Shown piece by piece: positions 35,429 through 43,864 of a stretch of DNA of 64,000 bases (position 1 is its first letter; every line of letters starts with the position of its first letter). The notes below the pieces were generated by a model. That model was not told the DNA's origin, ran no database searches, and worked only from the letters and a program-made list of their open reading frames with translations. The stretch comes from Pedosphaera parvula Ellin514 (lineage in GTDB: Bacteria > Verrucomicrobiota > Verrucomicrobiia > Limisphaerales > Pedosphaeraceae): the NCBI RefSeq assembly GCF_000172555.1, contig NZ_ABOX02000027.1, positions 1 to 64,000 on the forward strand. Direction: 5' to 3'. The position numbers and the translations under genes were made by a program.

Positions 35429-36675
35429 ACTCCCTTCCGATTGATGGCGAACGGTTGCAACGGCAAATCGATGAACTGGCTGCCATTTCCGCAGCTCCTG
35501 CTCCCGTGGTAACACGCGTACTGTTTTCGGAAGCGGATCTGCGGGCGCGTGAGTATGTCAAAGGATTATGTCGCGAAGTTGGTTTAGCCATCCGCGAGGA
35601 TGCGGTGGGAAACGTTTTTATTCGGTGGGAGGGCAAGGATGAGAAACTGCCAGCGGTGGCCACGGGTTCTCACATTGATGCGATTCCCAATGCAGGTCGT
35701 TACGATGGAGTCGTCGGCGTGCTTGGAGCCATTGAGGCGATCCGGGCGTTGCAGCAGAGTGGATTCAAGCCGCAACGGTCGATTGAACTGATTATTTTTA
35801 CGGCGGAAGAACCAACTCGATTTGGAATTGGCTGTTTGGGAAGCAGACTTTTGGCGGGAGCGCTATCCCTGGAGAAGGCCGCGTCGTTGCGCGATCCAGA
35901 GGGAAAGTCATTGGAAGAATTGCGCGACCAAGCCGGGTATGGTGGGCTGGATATGAAACAGGTCCGACTCGCGCCAAAAACATATTCAGCGTTTGTTGAA
36001 TTGCACATCGAGCAGGGACCGTTGTTGGAGAAGGAGAATATTCCAATCGGTGTGGTGGAGAAAATTGCGGCACCGAGCACGTTGCGAGTGCAATTGACGG
36101 GTGTTGGCGGCCATGCGGGGGCCGTGTTGATGCCGGAGCGGCACGATGCCATGTTGGCCGGAGCGGAGATTGCGCTGGCGGTCGAGCTGGCGGCTTTGAA
36201 GAGCGGGAGTCCTGACACGGTTGGAACAACAGGAGTTTTTCGCATCGAGCCCGGAGCTGTGAACAGTGTTCCGTGCAGGGCGTGGTTGGAAATTGATTTG
36301 CGTGATACTCAATTGCCGACACGGGATGCGGCGTTGGAAAAAATTGAAAAATCTGTGGCGGAGATTTGCCAGCGCCGAGGGATTGCGTTTGTGTTGGAAC
36401 GGCTGAATGTGGATGCGCCAGCAATTTGTGATCAAGCTTTGGTCGGCAGGGTTTTGGAATCGGGCGACGAGCTCGGTTTGAAAGTTAAGAAGATGATCAG
36501 CCGCGCGTATCATGATTCGCTGTTCATGGCGCAGATTTGCCCCACGACGATGATTTTTATTCCGTGTCGGGGAGGAGTGAGTCACAGGCCCGATGAATAT
36601 TCATCTCCTGAACAAATCAAAAATGGTGTGGCTGTGCTTGCTTCCACGCTGGCGAAATTGGCCAGCAAGGTCTAA
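35425..36675 (+). CDS. ureidoglycolate amidohydrolase (plant UAH type)
   Basis: Converts ureidoglycolate to glyoxylate, CO2 and two ammonia. M20-family enzyme of 416 aa. APAPVVTRVLFSEADLRAREYVK, EDAVGNVFIRWEG, GSHIDAIPNAGRYDGVVGVLG, LHIEQGPLLE and GGHAGAVLMPERHDA all resemble Arabidopsis UAH. The GHAGAVLM motif in particular replaces the GHAGTTPM of allantoate hydrolases. Its position after ureidoglycine aminohydrolase and before malate synthase fits. The alternative, a second carbamoylase, is less likely. No urea-releasing ureidoglycolate lyase or urease gene is in the window. Confidence 0.82.
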   Translation: MNSLPIDGERLQRQIDELAAISAAPAPVVTRVLFSEADLRAREYVKGLCREVGLAIREDAVGNVFIRWEGKDEKLPAVATGSHIDAIPNAGRYDGVVGVLGAIEAIRALQQSGFKPQRSIELIIFTAEEPTRFGIGCLGSRLLAGALSLEKAASLRDPEGKSLEELRDQAGYGGLDMKQVRLAPKTYSAFVELHIEQGPLLEKENIPIGVVEKIAAPSTLRVQLTGVGGHAGAVLMPERHDAMLAGAEIALAVELAALKSGSPDTVGTTGVFRIEPGAVNSVPCRAWLEIDLRDTQLPTRDAALEKIEKSVAEICQRRGIAFVLERLNVDAPAICDQALVGRVLESGDELGLKVKKMISRAYHDSLFMAQICPTTMIFIPCRGGVSHRPDEYSSPEQIKNGVAVLASTLAKLASKV

Positions 36676-36720
36676 ACTCCCAGCTTCCTTAAGTGCTTCT
36701 GAAAAGATAAATAATTTAAA

Positions 36721-38319
36721 ATGAATTCCAATCCATCCATTCCAACCGGTGTCGAAATCAAAGGTCCATTAGATGCGCAAGGTGCAGCCATTCTCAGCAC
36801 GGAGGCACTGAGCTTCATCGTGAAGCTGGCGCGGCAGTTCGAGGGCAGGCGTCAGGAATTGCTGGCGAAACGCATTGAGCGTCAGAAGGCAATTGATGAG
36901 GGAGAGATGCCGGATTTTCTGAGCTCGACCAAATCGATTCGCGAGGGGGATTGGAAGGTGGCTCCGGTGCCGGCAGATTTGCAGGATAGAAGGACGGAAA
37001 TCACAGGTCCGCTGGATCGCAAGATGATTATCAATGCATTGAACTCCGGTGCGAAGGTGTTCATGGCGGACTGCGAAGATGCGACTGCGCCGACGTGGAC
37101 AAATGTATTACAGGGACAGTTTAATTTGCGCGATGCGGTAAATCGCACGATTGATTTTACCAGCCCGGAAGGAAAGAAATATGCGCTTAACGAGAAGACT
37201 GCGACGTTGATGGTGCGGCCGCGTGGCTGGCATCTCAACGAGAAACATCTCTTCGTAGACGGCAAGCCGATGTCAGGCAGCCTGTTTGATTTTGGGCTCT
37301 ACTTTTTCCACAATGCGCGCACGCTGCTGTCGCGAGGATCGGGTCCTTATTTTTATTTGCCCAAGCTGGAAAGCCATTTGGAGGCGCGGCTATGGAATGA
37401 CGTGTTCAATTTTGCGCAGGAGGAGTTGAAGGTTCCGCGGGGCAGCATCAAGGCCACGGTGTTGATTGAAACGATTCTGGGGTCATTTGAGACGGAGGAA
37501 ATTCTTTATGAATTGAGGGAGCATTCAGCGGGGCTGAACTGCGGTCGTTGGGATTATATTTTCAGTTTCATCAAGAAGTTCAGTAGTCGCCCCGAATTTG
37601 TAATGCCGGACCGTTCGCAAGTTACGATGACGACACATTTCATGCGGTCGTATTGTCTGAATGTGATCAAGAACTGTCATCGGCGGGGAGCACATGCGAT
37701 GGGCGGAATGGCGGCGCAAATTCCGATCAAGAATAATCCCCAGGCAAATGAAGAGGCTTTGGCCAAGGTGCTCGCGGACAAGGAACGTGAGGCAACGGAT
37801 GGGCATGATGGAACGTGGGTGGCGCATCCAGGTTTGGTGTCGGTGGCGTTAAAGGCCTTTGATAAACACATGCCGCAGCCGAATCAGATTTCCAAGCAGC
37901 GCGAAGACGTGCATGTGACGGCCGCTGATTTGCTAAAGGTGCCGACGGGAACGATTACGGAAGAGGGAATGCGGGCGAATATGCGCGTGGGTATTCAATA
38001 TTTGGAAGCATGGCTGGGTGGTTTGGGATGCGTGCCGCTGTATAACCTGATGGAAGATGCGGCGACGGCTGAGATTTCGCGTTCGCAGGTTTGGCAATGG
38101 ATACGATATGGCGCGAAGCTGGCAGATGGGCGGCAGGTTACGGCCCAACTTTATGATGAGTTGTTGCCGCAGGAGTTGGCTCGCATTGAGAAAGAGATTG
38201 GAACGGCGCGTTATCAAAGCGGGCATTTCAATAGGGCAGTGGGGATGTTTACTGAGATGTCGAAGAGTCCGTCGTTTGTAGAATTTTTGACATTGCCAGC
38301 ATATAACGCCATCGACTAA
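36721..38319 (+). CDS. aceB: malate synthase A
   Basis: Condenses glyoxylate with acetyl-CoA to malate. At 532 aa it has the length of MSA rather than MSG. The N-terminal segment [27 protein letters not shown] is the MSA start. [16 protein letters not shown] and [12 protein letters not shown] carry the conserved acid and Arg; TVLIETI and the [15 protein letters not shown] box hold the metal-binding Glu and Asp. No isocitrate lyase accompanies it, so here it serves glyoxylate from ureidoglycolate. 45 bp after UAH and 49 bp before xanthine dehydrogenase. Confidence 0.95.
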   Translation: MNSNPSIPTGVEIKGPLDAQGAAILSTEALSFIVKLARQFEGRRQELLAKRIERQKAIDEGEMPDFLSSTKSIREGDWKVAPVPADLQDRRTEITGPLDRKMIINALNSGAKVFMADCEDATAPTWTNVLQGQFNLRDAVNRTIDFTSPEGKKYALNEKTATLMVRPRGWHLNEKHLFVDGKPMSGSLFDFGLYFFHNARTLLSRGSGPYFYLPKLESHLEARLWNDVFNFAQEELKVPRGSIKATVLIETILGSFETEEILYELREHSAGLNCGRWDYIFSFIKKFSSRPEFVMPDRSQVTMTTHFMRSYCLNVIKNCHRRGAHAMGGMAAQIPIKNNPQANEEALAKVLADKEREATDGHDGTWVAHPGLVSVALKAFDKHMPQPNQISKQREDVHVTAADLLKVPTGTITEEGMRANMRVGIQYLEAWLGGLGCVPLYNLMEDAATAEISRSQVWQWIRYGAKLADGRQVTAQLYDELLPQELARIEKEIGTARYQSGHFNRAVGMFTEMSKSPSFVEFLTLPAYNAID

Positions 38320-38368
38320 CAACCTGTTGCACCGACAAGTGTTTCAGGTATGATGAGAGATAATACAT

Positions 38369-41300
38369 ATGGCGAGCGCCCTCGAATTTACGCTAAACGG
38401 ACGGGCCGTCCAGATAGAGAATTCCTCTCCGAATACGACCCTGCTGGAGTATTTGCGCGGCAATGGTTGCGCTGGTTCAAAAGAAGGCTGTGCAGAAGGG
38501 GATTGCGGAGCATGCTCGGTGGCAATTATCGATCGTAACTCGAAGGGTGAAACTTGTTATCGAGCGATCAATAGCTGTCTCGTGCCGCTGCCGCTCATGG
38601 CTGGGCGCGAAGTGGTGACGGTTGAAGGAGTCGCGAAGAATCGTGAGTTGCATCCGGTGCAGCAGAAGATGGTGGAATGCCATGGATCGCAATGCGGTTA
38701 CTGTACGCCGGGATTTATTCTTTCGCTTTTTGAAGGTTACTACCGAAATGATTTAAAGGAACAATGGCAACTGGATGATCAGTTGTGTGGGAATCTTTGT
38801 CGATGTACTGGATATCGTCCCATACTTGAAGCGGCGGCGGAGGCTTATGCAGGGCGGGAACAGATCAATGGCAAGGATCCCTTTGCGGAACGATTGCGGC
38901 AGAACGATGGCAAGGTTGGAGCCATGCAGTATGAGGCGGCCGGAGAGAAATTTTTTCGACCTGATTCGCTTAAGGAGTTGCTGAAATTATTACAAGAGCA
39001 TCCGAATGCGCGGATGGTGGCGGGGGCTACGGAACTGGGGCTTGAAATTACCAAGAGGTATAAGCGCTTTCCGACACTGATCTCAGTGGAGGCTGTGCCG
39101 GAATTGAAGGAATGCAAGGCCACGGATTTGGAGTGGCGTGTGGGGGCGGCGCTTACATTAACGCAGGTTGAGGAAGTCCTGGCCAGGGAGTTTCCGGCGC
39201 TAGGCAAAATGCTTTGGGTGTTTGGTTCGAGGCAGATTCGGAATCGGGCGACATTGGGTGGGAATCTCGTGACGGCTTCGCCGATTGGTGATAGCGCGCC
39301 AGTGCTGCTGGCGTTGGATGCCAAGGTGGTGATTGCATCGCTGGAGGGAGAGCGGACGTGTCCGTTGGAGCAATTTTTTATCTCCTATCGCAAGACGGCT
39401 TTGAATCCGGGCGAGGTGTTGAAGGCAGTTGTGATCCCTCGAAGCACTTCAGGACCTGGACTCACGCGCATTACAGAGTGGTACAAGGTATCGAAGCGGC
39501 GCGAGATGGATATCAGTACGGTAGCGGCGTGCTTTGTGGTGGATCTGGATGCTCAAGGCATGGTGCGGCATGCGCGGCTGGGTTATGGCGGTGTGGCGGC
39601 GATGCCGGCCCGGGCAAAAAGGACCGAGGCTGCACTTGTTGGTAAGAGGTGGAGTGGAGAATGGGTGGCTGAAGTGCTGCCGATTTTGAGAGCAGAATTT
39701 ACTCCGATTTCCGATGTGCGAGGTGAGGCTAAGTACCGACAGGGATTGATCACCAGTTTGTTTCAGAAGTTTTATGAGGAAACATCGGGTGGTGAAAAAG
39801 CGGTTTCCATAAAGAACGGTGAGTTGTTGAAACCTGCTGAGGTGGTCGGAAAGCGCCCTGAGCCGCATGAGAGTGCGCATAAGCATGTGACTGGCGAGGC
39901 TCTTTATACAGACGACCAAACCGCAGGAAAGAGAATGTTGGAAGTCTGGCCCGTGTGTTCACCGCATGCGCGTGCGAAGATTTTGAAGCGAGATGCGACG
40001 GAGGCTCGGAAGATGCCGGGGATTAAAGCGGTGCTGATGGCCGAGGATATTCCGGGGCACAACGATGTCGGAGCGGTGAAGAAGGATGAGATTTTGCTTG
40101 CGGATCGGGAGGTGTCGTTTCACGGACATCCGGTGGCACTGGTGGTGGGAGAGACGCAGGCTGCGTGCCGGGAGGCTGCGGAAAAGGTGATTGTGGAGTA
40201 TGAGCCGCTTCAAGCGGTGTTGACATTGCAACAAGCAATCCGTGAAGGAAGTTTCCATAACGAGTCGAATTTCATGCGACGCGGAGAGGTGGAGACAGGT
40301 TTGGCATCGGCTCCAGTTACTTTGGAAGGTGAGTTCGAGTTGGGTGGCCAAGAGCATTTTTATTTGGAGACACATGCTGCCTGGGCAGAGCCGGGCGAGG
40401 ATGGTTCAGTGCGCGTAGTTTCTTCAACGCAGCATCCTTCCGAAGTCCAGACGGTGATTGCGCATGTGCTGCATCTACCGATCAATAAAGTCGTCGTGCA
40501 AAGTCCGCGGATGGGTGGTGGGTTTGGCGGGAAGGAGACGCAGGCGAATACACCGGCAGCGTTGGCGGCGTTGGCGGCGAGCAAGACGGGGAAGTCGGTA
40601 CGGGTGCGGTTCAATCGCGATCAGGACATGATTTTGTCGGGGCATCGGCATCCGTTTTTGGCGCGGTTCAAAGTGGGATTTGATTCGCAAGGGATGTTGC
40701 TGGCATTGAAAGCGCAGCTTTATTCGAATGGTGGTTGGGCGATGGATCTTTCGCAAGCTGTGACTGACCGTGCGTTGTTCCATCTCGATAATTCTTATTA
40801 TATCCCGCAGGTGGAATTCCAGGGACGCGTGGCGAAGATGAACCTTTCATCTAACACCGCGTTTCGCGGATTCGGCGGGCCGCAGGGGATGTTGGTGATT
40901 GAGGAGATCATTGATCGGGTTGCGCGGGAGTTGGGGTTGCCAGCCGAAGCGGTGCGGGAGCGCAACCTGTATTGTGGGAAGGGCGAAACCAATACGACGC
41001 ATTACGGTCAGGAGATTGAGGATAATCGCATCCAGACCATCTGGCATGAGTTGAAGAAGACCAGCGAGCTTCTGAGCAGGCGTGCGGAGATTGCGGTGTG
41101 GAATCAAAAACATCCGCATTGCAAACGCGGGTTGGCGATGACGCCGGTGAAGTTTGGGATTTCATTTACGGTGACTCATTTGAATCAAGCAGGGGCGCTG
41201 GTTTTGATTTATCAGGATGGGACGGTGCAGGTGAATCATGGCGGGACGGAGATGGGACAGGGTATTCACACGAACATGCAGGCCATTGCGTCGAAGGAAC

Positions 41301-42211
41301 TGGGGATCAGGAAAGAAAATATCCGGGTGATGCACACGAGCACTGACAAGGTGCCAAATACTTCGGCGACGGCGGCATCGAGCGGCTCGGATTTAAATGG
41401 CGCGGCAGTGAAGAATGCGTGTGAGATTATACGCGCCCGTTTGTTGCCAGTGGCGGTGAAGTTATTGGGGGATAAATTGAGCAAGGCACCCACAGGCGAG
41501 GATGTTGTTTTTGCGGAGAATGAGTTTTGGGATAAAGCCCATCCACAGACGAAATTGCCGATGGCTGAGCTGTTGCGGGTTGCGTATATGGAACGGATTA
41601 GCCTGTCAGCGACGGGATATTATCGGACGCCGGATATTCATTGGGATCGCGTGAAGGGGAAGGGCAAGCCGTTTCATTATTTTGCTTATGGCGCGGCGGT
41701 GACGGAGGTGGAAGTGGATGGTTTTACGGGAATGATGCGGGTGTTGCGGACGGATATTTTGCAGGATGTGGGTGACTCGATCAACGCTGGTATCAATCGC
41801 GGTCAGGTGGAGGGTGGATTCGTGCAAGGGATGGGGTGGCTGACGGGTGAGGAATTGAAGTGGGATGAAAAAGGCCGCTTGCTGACGCATTCGCCGGATA
41901 CATACAAAATTCCGGCCATCGGTGATATGCCACAGGTGTTTAATGTTTCGTTTTTACGGAATGCGACGCAGTCAAGTGTGGTGCATGGCAGCAAGGCAGT
42001 CGGTGAGCCTCCGTTGATGCTGGCGATTTCGGTGCGCGAGGCGATTCGTGATGCGGTGGCGGCGTTTGGGAAGGCTGGGGGAGAAGTGCCGTTGAGTTCG
42101 CCAGCCACGTGTGAAGCTATCTTTACATCGATACAACAACGCCTGGGAAAAATCGATGGCGTGGTCTATTCTCAGGTGAAAACAGGTGCGCAGGTTTCTG
42201 CAAAGGCTTAG
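38369..42211 (+). CDS. single-chain xanthine dehydrogenase (FeS-FAD-molybdopterin)
   Basis: Oxidises hypoxanthine and xanthine to urate. 1280 aa, one chain like eukaryotic XDH, not the usual bacterial XdhA/XdhB pair. Domains: plant-type 2Fe-2S (Cys41, 46, 49 and 70); second 2Fe-2S (Cys109, 112, 144 and 146); FAD domain about 195-470 (GATELGLEITKRY); Mo domains from about 520. Mo-site motifs are LGGQEHFYLET, MGGGFGGKE, TAFRGFGGPQG (the substrate Arg) and catalytic Glu1213 in KAVGEPPLMLA. No frameshift is seen. Last gene of the plus arm; its stop overlaps xdhC tail-to-tail by 4 bp. Confidence 0.95.
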   Translation: MASALEFTLNGRAVQIENSSPNTTLLEYLRGNGCAGSKEGCAEGDCGACSVAIIDRNSKGETCYRAINSCLVPLPLMAGREVVTVEGVAKNRELHPVQQKMVECHGSQCGYCTPGFILSLFEGYYRNDLKEQWQLDDQLCGNLCRCTGYRPILEAAAEAYAGREQINGKDPFAERLRQNDGKVGAMQYEAAGEKFFRPDSLKELLKLLQEHPNARMVAGATELGLEITKRYKRFPTLISVEAVPELKECKATDLEWRVGAALTLTQVEEVLAREFPALGKMLWVFGSRQIRNRATLGGNLVTASPIGDSAPVLLALDAKVVIASLEGERTCPLEQFFISYRKTALNPGEVLKAVVIPRSTSGPGLTRITEWYKVSKRREMDISTVAACFVVDLDAQGMVRHARLGYGGVAAMPARAKRTEAALVGKRWSGEWVAEVLPILRAEFTPISDVRGEAKYRQGLITSLFQKFYEETSGGEKAVSIKNGELLKPAEVVGKRPEPHESAHKHVTGEALYTDDQTAGKRMLEVWPVCSPHARAKILKRDATEARKMPGIKAVLMAEDIPGHNDVGAVKKDEILLADREVSFHGHPVALVVGETQAACREAAEKVIVEYEPLQAVLTLQQAIREGSFHNESNFMRRGEVETGLASAPVTLEGEFELGGQEHFYLETHAAWAEPGEDGSVRVVSSTQHPSEVQTVIAHVLHLPINKVVVQSPRMGGGFGGKETQANTPAALAALAASKTGKSVRVRFNRDQDMILSGHRHPFLARFKVGFDSQGMLLALKAQLYSNGGWAMDLSQAVTDRALFHLDNSYYIPQVEFQGRVAKMNLSSNTAFRGFGGPQGMLVIEEIIDRVARELGLPAEAVRERNLYCGKGETNTTHYGQEIEDNRIQTIWHELKKTSELLSRRAEIAVWNQKHPHCKRGLAMTPVKFGISFTVTHLNQAGALVLIYQDGTVQVNHGGTEMGQGIHTNMQAIASKELGIRKENIRVMHTSTDKVPNTSATAASSGSDLNGAAVKNACEIIRARLLPVAVKLLGDKLSKAPTGEDVVFAENEFWDKAHPQTKLPMAELLRVAYMERISLSATGYYRTPDIHWDRVKGKGKPFHYFAYGAAVTEVEVDGFTGMMRVLRTDILQDVGDSINAGINRGQVEGGFVQGMGWLTGEELKWDEKGRLLTHSPDTYKIPAIGDMPQVFNVSFLRNATQSSVVHGSKAVGEPPLMLAISVREAIRDAVAAFGKAGGEVPLSSPATCEAIFTSIQQRLGKIDGVVYSQVKTGAQVSAKA

Positions 42212-43173
42212 GTGCCCTCGACTATTTCGCTGTGGGCGGCGGGGGAGCCTTGGTTTTCGTAGACGAGTTCGGCGCGTTTTTGAATGAATTGGGCCATGAT
42301 GCTGACGGCGATTTCCTGGACACTTTGAGATTTGATGGGAATGCCAACGGGGCAGGCGACGCGTTGGAGTTGTTCGGGCGTGGCGATTTTTTCTTCGAGG
42401 AAATGTTCGAAGATGGTGCGGGCTTTGCGGGCGCTGCCGATCATGCCAAGGAATAGAAATTTCTTCTGGATCCAATCTTTCAACACCAGTGCGTCGTGGC
42501 GATGACCGCGCGTGACCACAAGACCGAAAGCAGGGACGAAGGGCAAACGGAGAGTGGCTAATTTTTCCCAGACGTTGACCTGCAAGGCGATTTCCTGCGG
42601 GAAATAATTGTGGTTCGCGAGGGCAGGGCGGTCATCGAAGACGGTGACGCTGAAATCGAGTTGGGCCGCGAGAGGAGCTACGGCCTGGGCGATGTGACCG
42701 GCTCCGGCGATCCAGAGGGCGCAGGGTGGAGTGATGGTTTCCTGATATAGAAAGTCATTTGCGGCTTCTGCTCTGGTGATGGAGAAATCTTTTTTGATGC
42801 CCCAAGTCAGAGTGGATTGGCGGTTGGCGAGTGCCTGCCAGAAGGCATCGCCAGCGGATTGGGCATTGGGGATGATGAGGCCGGAAACCTTGCCGCCACA
42901 GATGAGGCCATCGTCCCAGCCGAAATCGTGATCGAGGAGGAGGTCGAAGGTGGATGGCTGATTGGTTTGAAGAGATTGGATGGCGCGGTGTTGAATTTCG
43001 GCTTCGAGACAGCCGCCGCCCAGAGTGCCTTTGATGCGACTATCGGTGTAGAAGAGTGCCTTGGCGCCGACCTTTTGCGGGCTGGAGCCTTTGGCGCCGG
43101 AGATGAGGGCGAGAGCGACAGGTTCACCGGCGCGGGCAGCTTCAGCCAAAGCCTGGAAAACGAGGTTCTTCAT
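42208..43173 (-). CDS. xdhC: XdhC-family molybdenum-cofactor sulfuration/insertion protein
   Basis: Binds Moco and helps deliver its sulfurated form to xanthine dehydrogenase. 321 aa: N-terminal XdhC_CoxI domain (ALISGAKGSSPQKVGAKALFY, GGCLEAEIQHRA with the Moco-associated Cys), then a Rossmann domain (LWIAGAGHIAQAVAPLAAQLDFSVTVFDDR) and VVTRGHRHDALVLKDWI near the end, with IGSARKARTIF. It is convergent with and touching the XDH gene, so the pair is linked physically but on opposite transcripts; it may be expressed from its own promoter in the 43.2-43.3 kb region. Confidence 0.93.
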   Translation of the reverse strand: MKNLVFQALAEAARAGEPVALALISGAKGSSPQKVGAKALFYTDSRIKGTLGGGCLEAEIQHRAIQSLQTNQPSTFDLLLDHDFGWDDGLICGGKVSGLIIPNAQSAGDAFWQALANRQSTLTWGIKKDFSITRAEAANDFLYQETITPPCALWIAGAGHIAQAVAPLAAQLDFSVTVFDDRPALANHNYFPQEIALQVNVWEKLATLRLPFVPAFGLVVTRGHRHDALVLKDWIQKKFLFLGMIGSARKARTIFEHFLEEKIATPEQLQRVACPVGIPIKSQSVQEIAVSIMAQFIQKRAELVYENQGSPAAHSEIVEGT

Positions 43174-43284
43174 GTTGCCGGTATCTGCTTGTCTGTAGGA
43201 CCAAGCTCTCTATCAATAAGTGAAAGCCATGTCAGCATAGGCTGCATGGTGGAAGACAGCAAGCACGTGTAACACGAACCAACC

Positions 43285-43657
43285 ATGCTTGAACGATTTT
43301 TTCGACTTTCTGAAAACCAAACCACCGTTCGAACCGCGGTATTGGCAGGCTGACCACGTTTCTGACGAGGGCGTATATTATCTTTGTGCAACCGGCGGTG
43401 TTGTCGGGGGGCGATGATGTGTCAGAATGTCAGAAAGATTGATTGGTCGGATTATAGTGAGTCGGTGCCATCGTTTTTTAATTATGGTGGGAATTCCACT
43501 GTGTTATTCGATTGCGGATGGACTGGCGCTGGGATTCATCAGTTACCCGATCATCAAATTTTTCAGCGGGCGCGGGAAGGAGATTGGGGCAGTGACGTAT
43601 TTGTTGGCTGCGGTTTTAATTATGTACTTTCTGTTTGTGCGGGGGAGAATGGGGTAG
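43285..43657 (+). pseudogene. decayed, internally deleted NCS2/AzgA-type purine permease (copy 1)
   Basis: Reading from an ATG at 43285 gives LERFFRLSENQTTVRTAVLAG, the normal N-terminus of an adenine/guanine permease, then a TGA caused by a missing base: GGCTGACC where GGC CTG ACC would continue as GLTTFLT. After TTFLT-AYIIFVQPAVLSG the sequence jumps to the C-terminal end of the same family (CQNVRKIDWSDY, then GIPLCYSIADGLALGFISYPIIKFFSGRGKEIG and YLLAAVLIMYFLFVRGRMG, stop). About 300 central residues are gone. Further small frameshifts are present. Such a permease would have suited this purine island; adenine deaminase lies 4.5 kb away. Confidence 0.8.
43312..43591 (+). repeat. direct repeat, copy 1 (about 280 bp)
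   Basis: Nearly identical to 45954-46231, with two 1-base indels and a handful of substitutions; the last 80 bases are identical. The two copies flank the ECF sigma factor and pseudopilin genes in direct orientation, 2.6 kb apart. Confidence 0.92.
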
Positions 43658-43828
43658 GAAAATTTCGATTTTAGATTTTTGAATTGCGATTGCCAACAAA
43701 CGACGGCGGCTATAAAAAGGCACAAAACCATTTTCCTGTGGATACTGTGTGGGCAAAGAGTTCAGGCGCATGTTCACTCGCCCCGGCCTTCGCATTGGAT
43801 ATTTCATCTCCCTGCCGCATAAACCTGC

Positions 43829-43853
43829 TGTAACCTTTTTACATCGGCGTAAA
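43829..43853 (+). promoter_or_regulatory. candidate ECF-type promoter of the sigma-factor gene
   Basis: TGTAAC followed by CTTTTTACATCGG and CGTAAA, just upstream of the sigma gene. The TGTAAC box resembles -35 elements used by ECF sigma factors. A diverged second copy of this sequence with its flanks occurs at 46291-46311, which argues that it is functional sequence. Self-recognition by the encoded sigma factor is inference. Confidence 0.45.
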
Positions 43854-43864
43854 TATATAGATAG

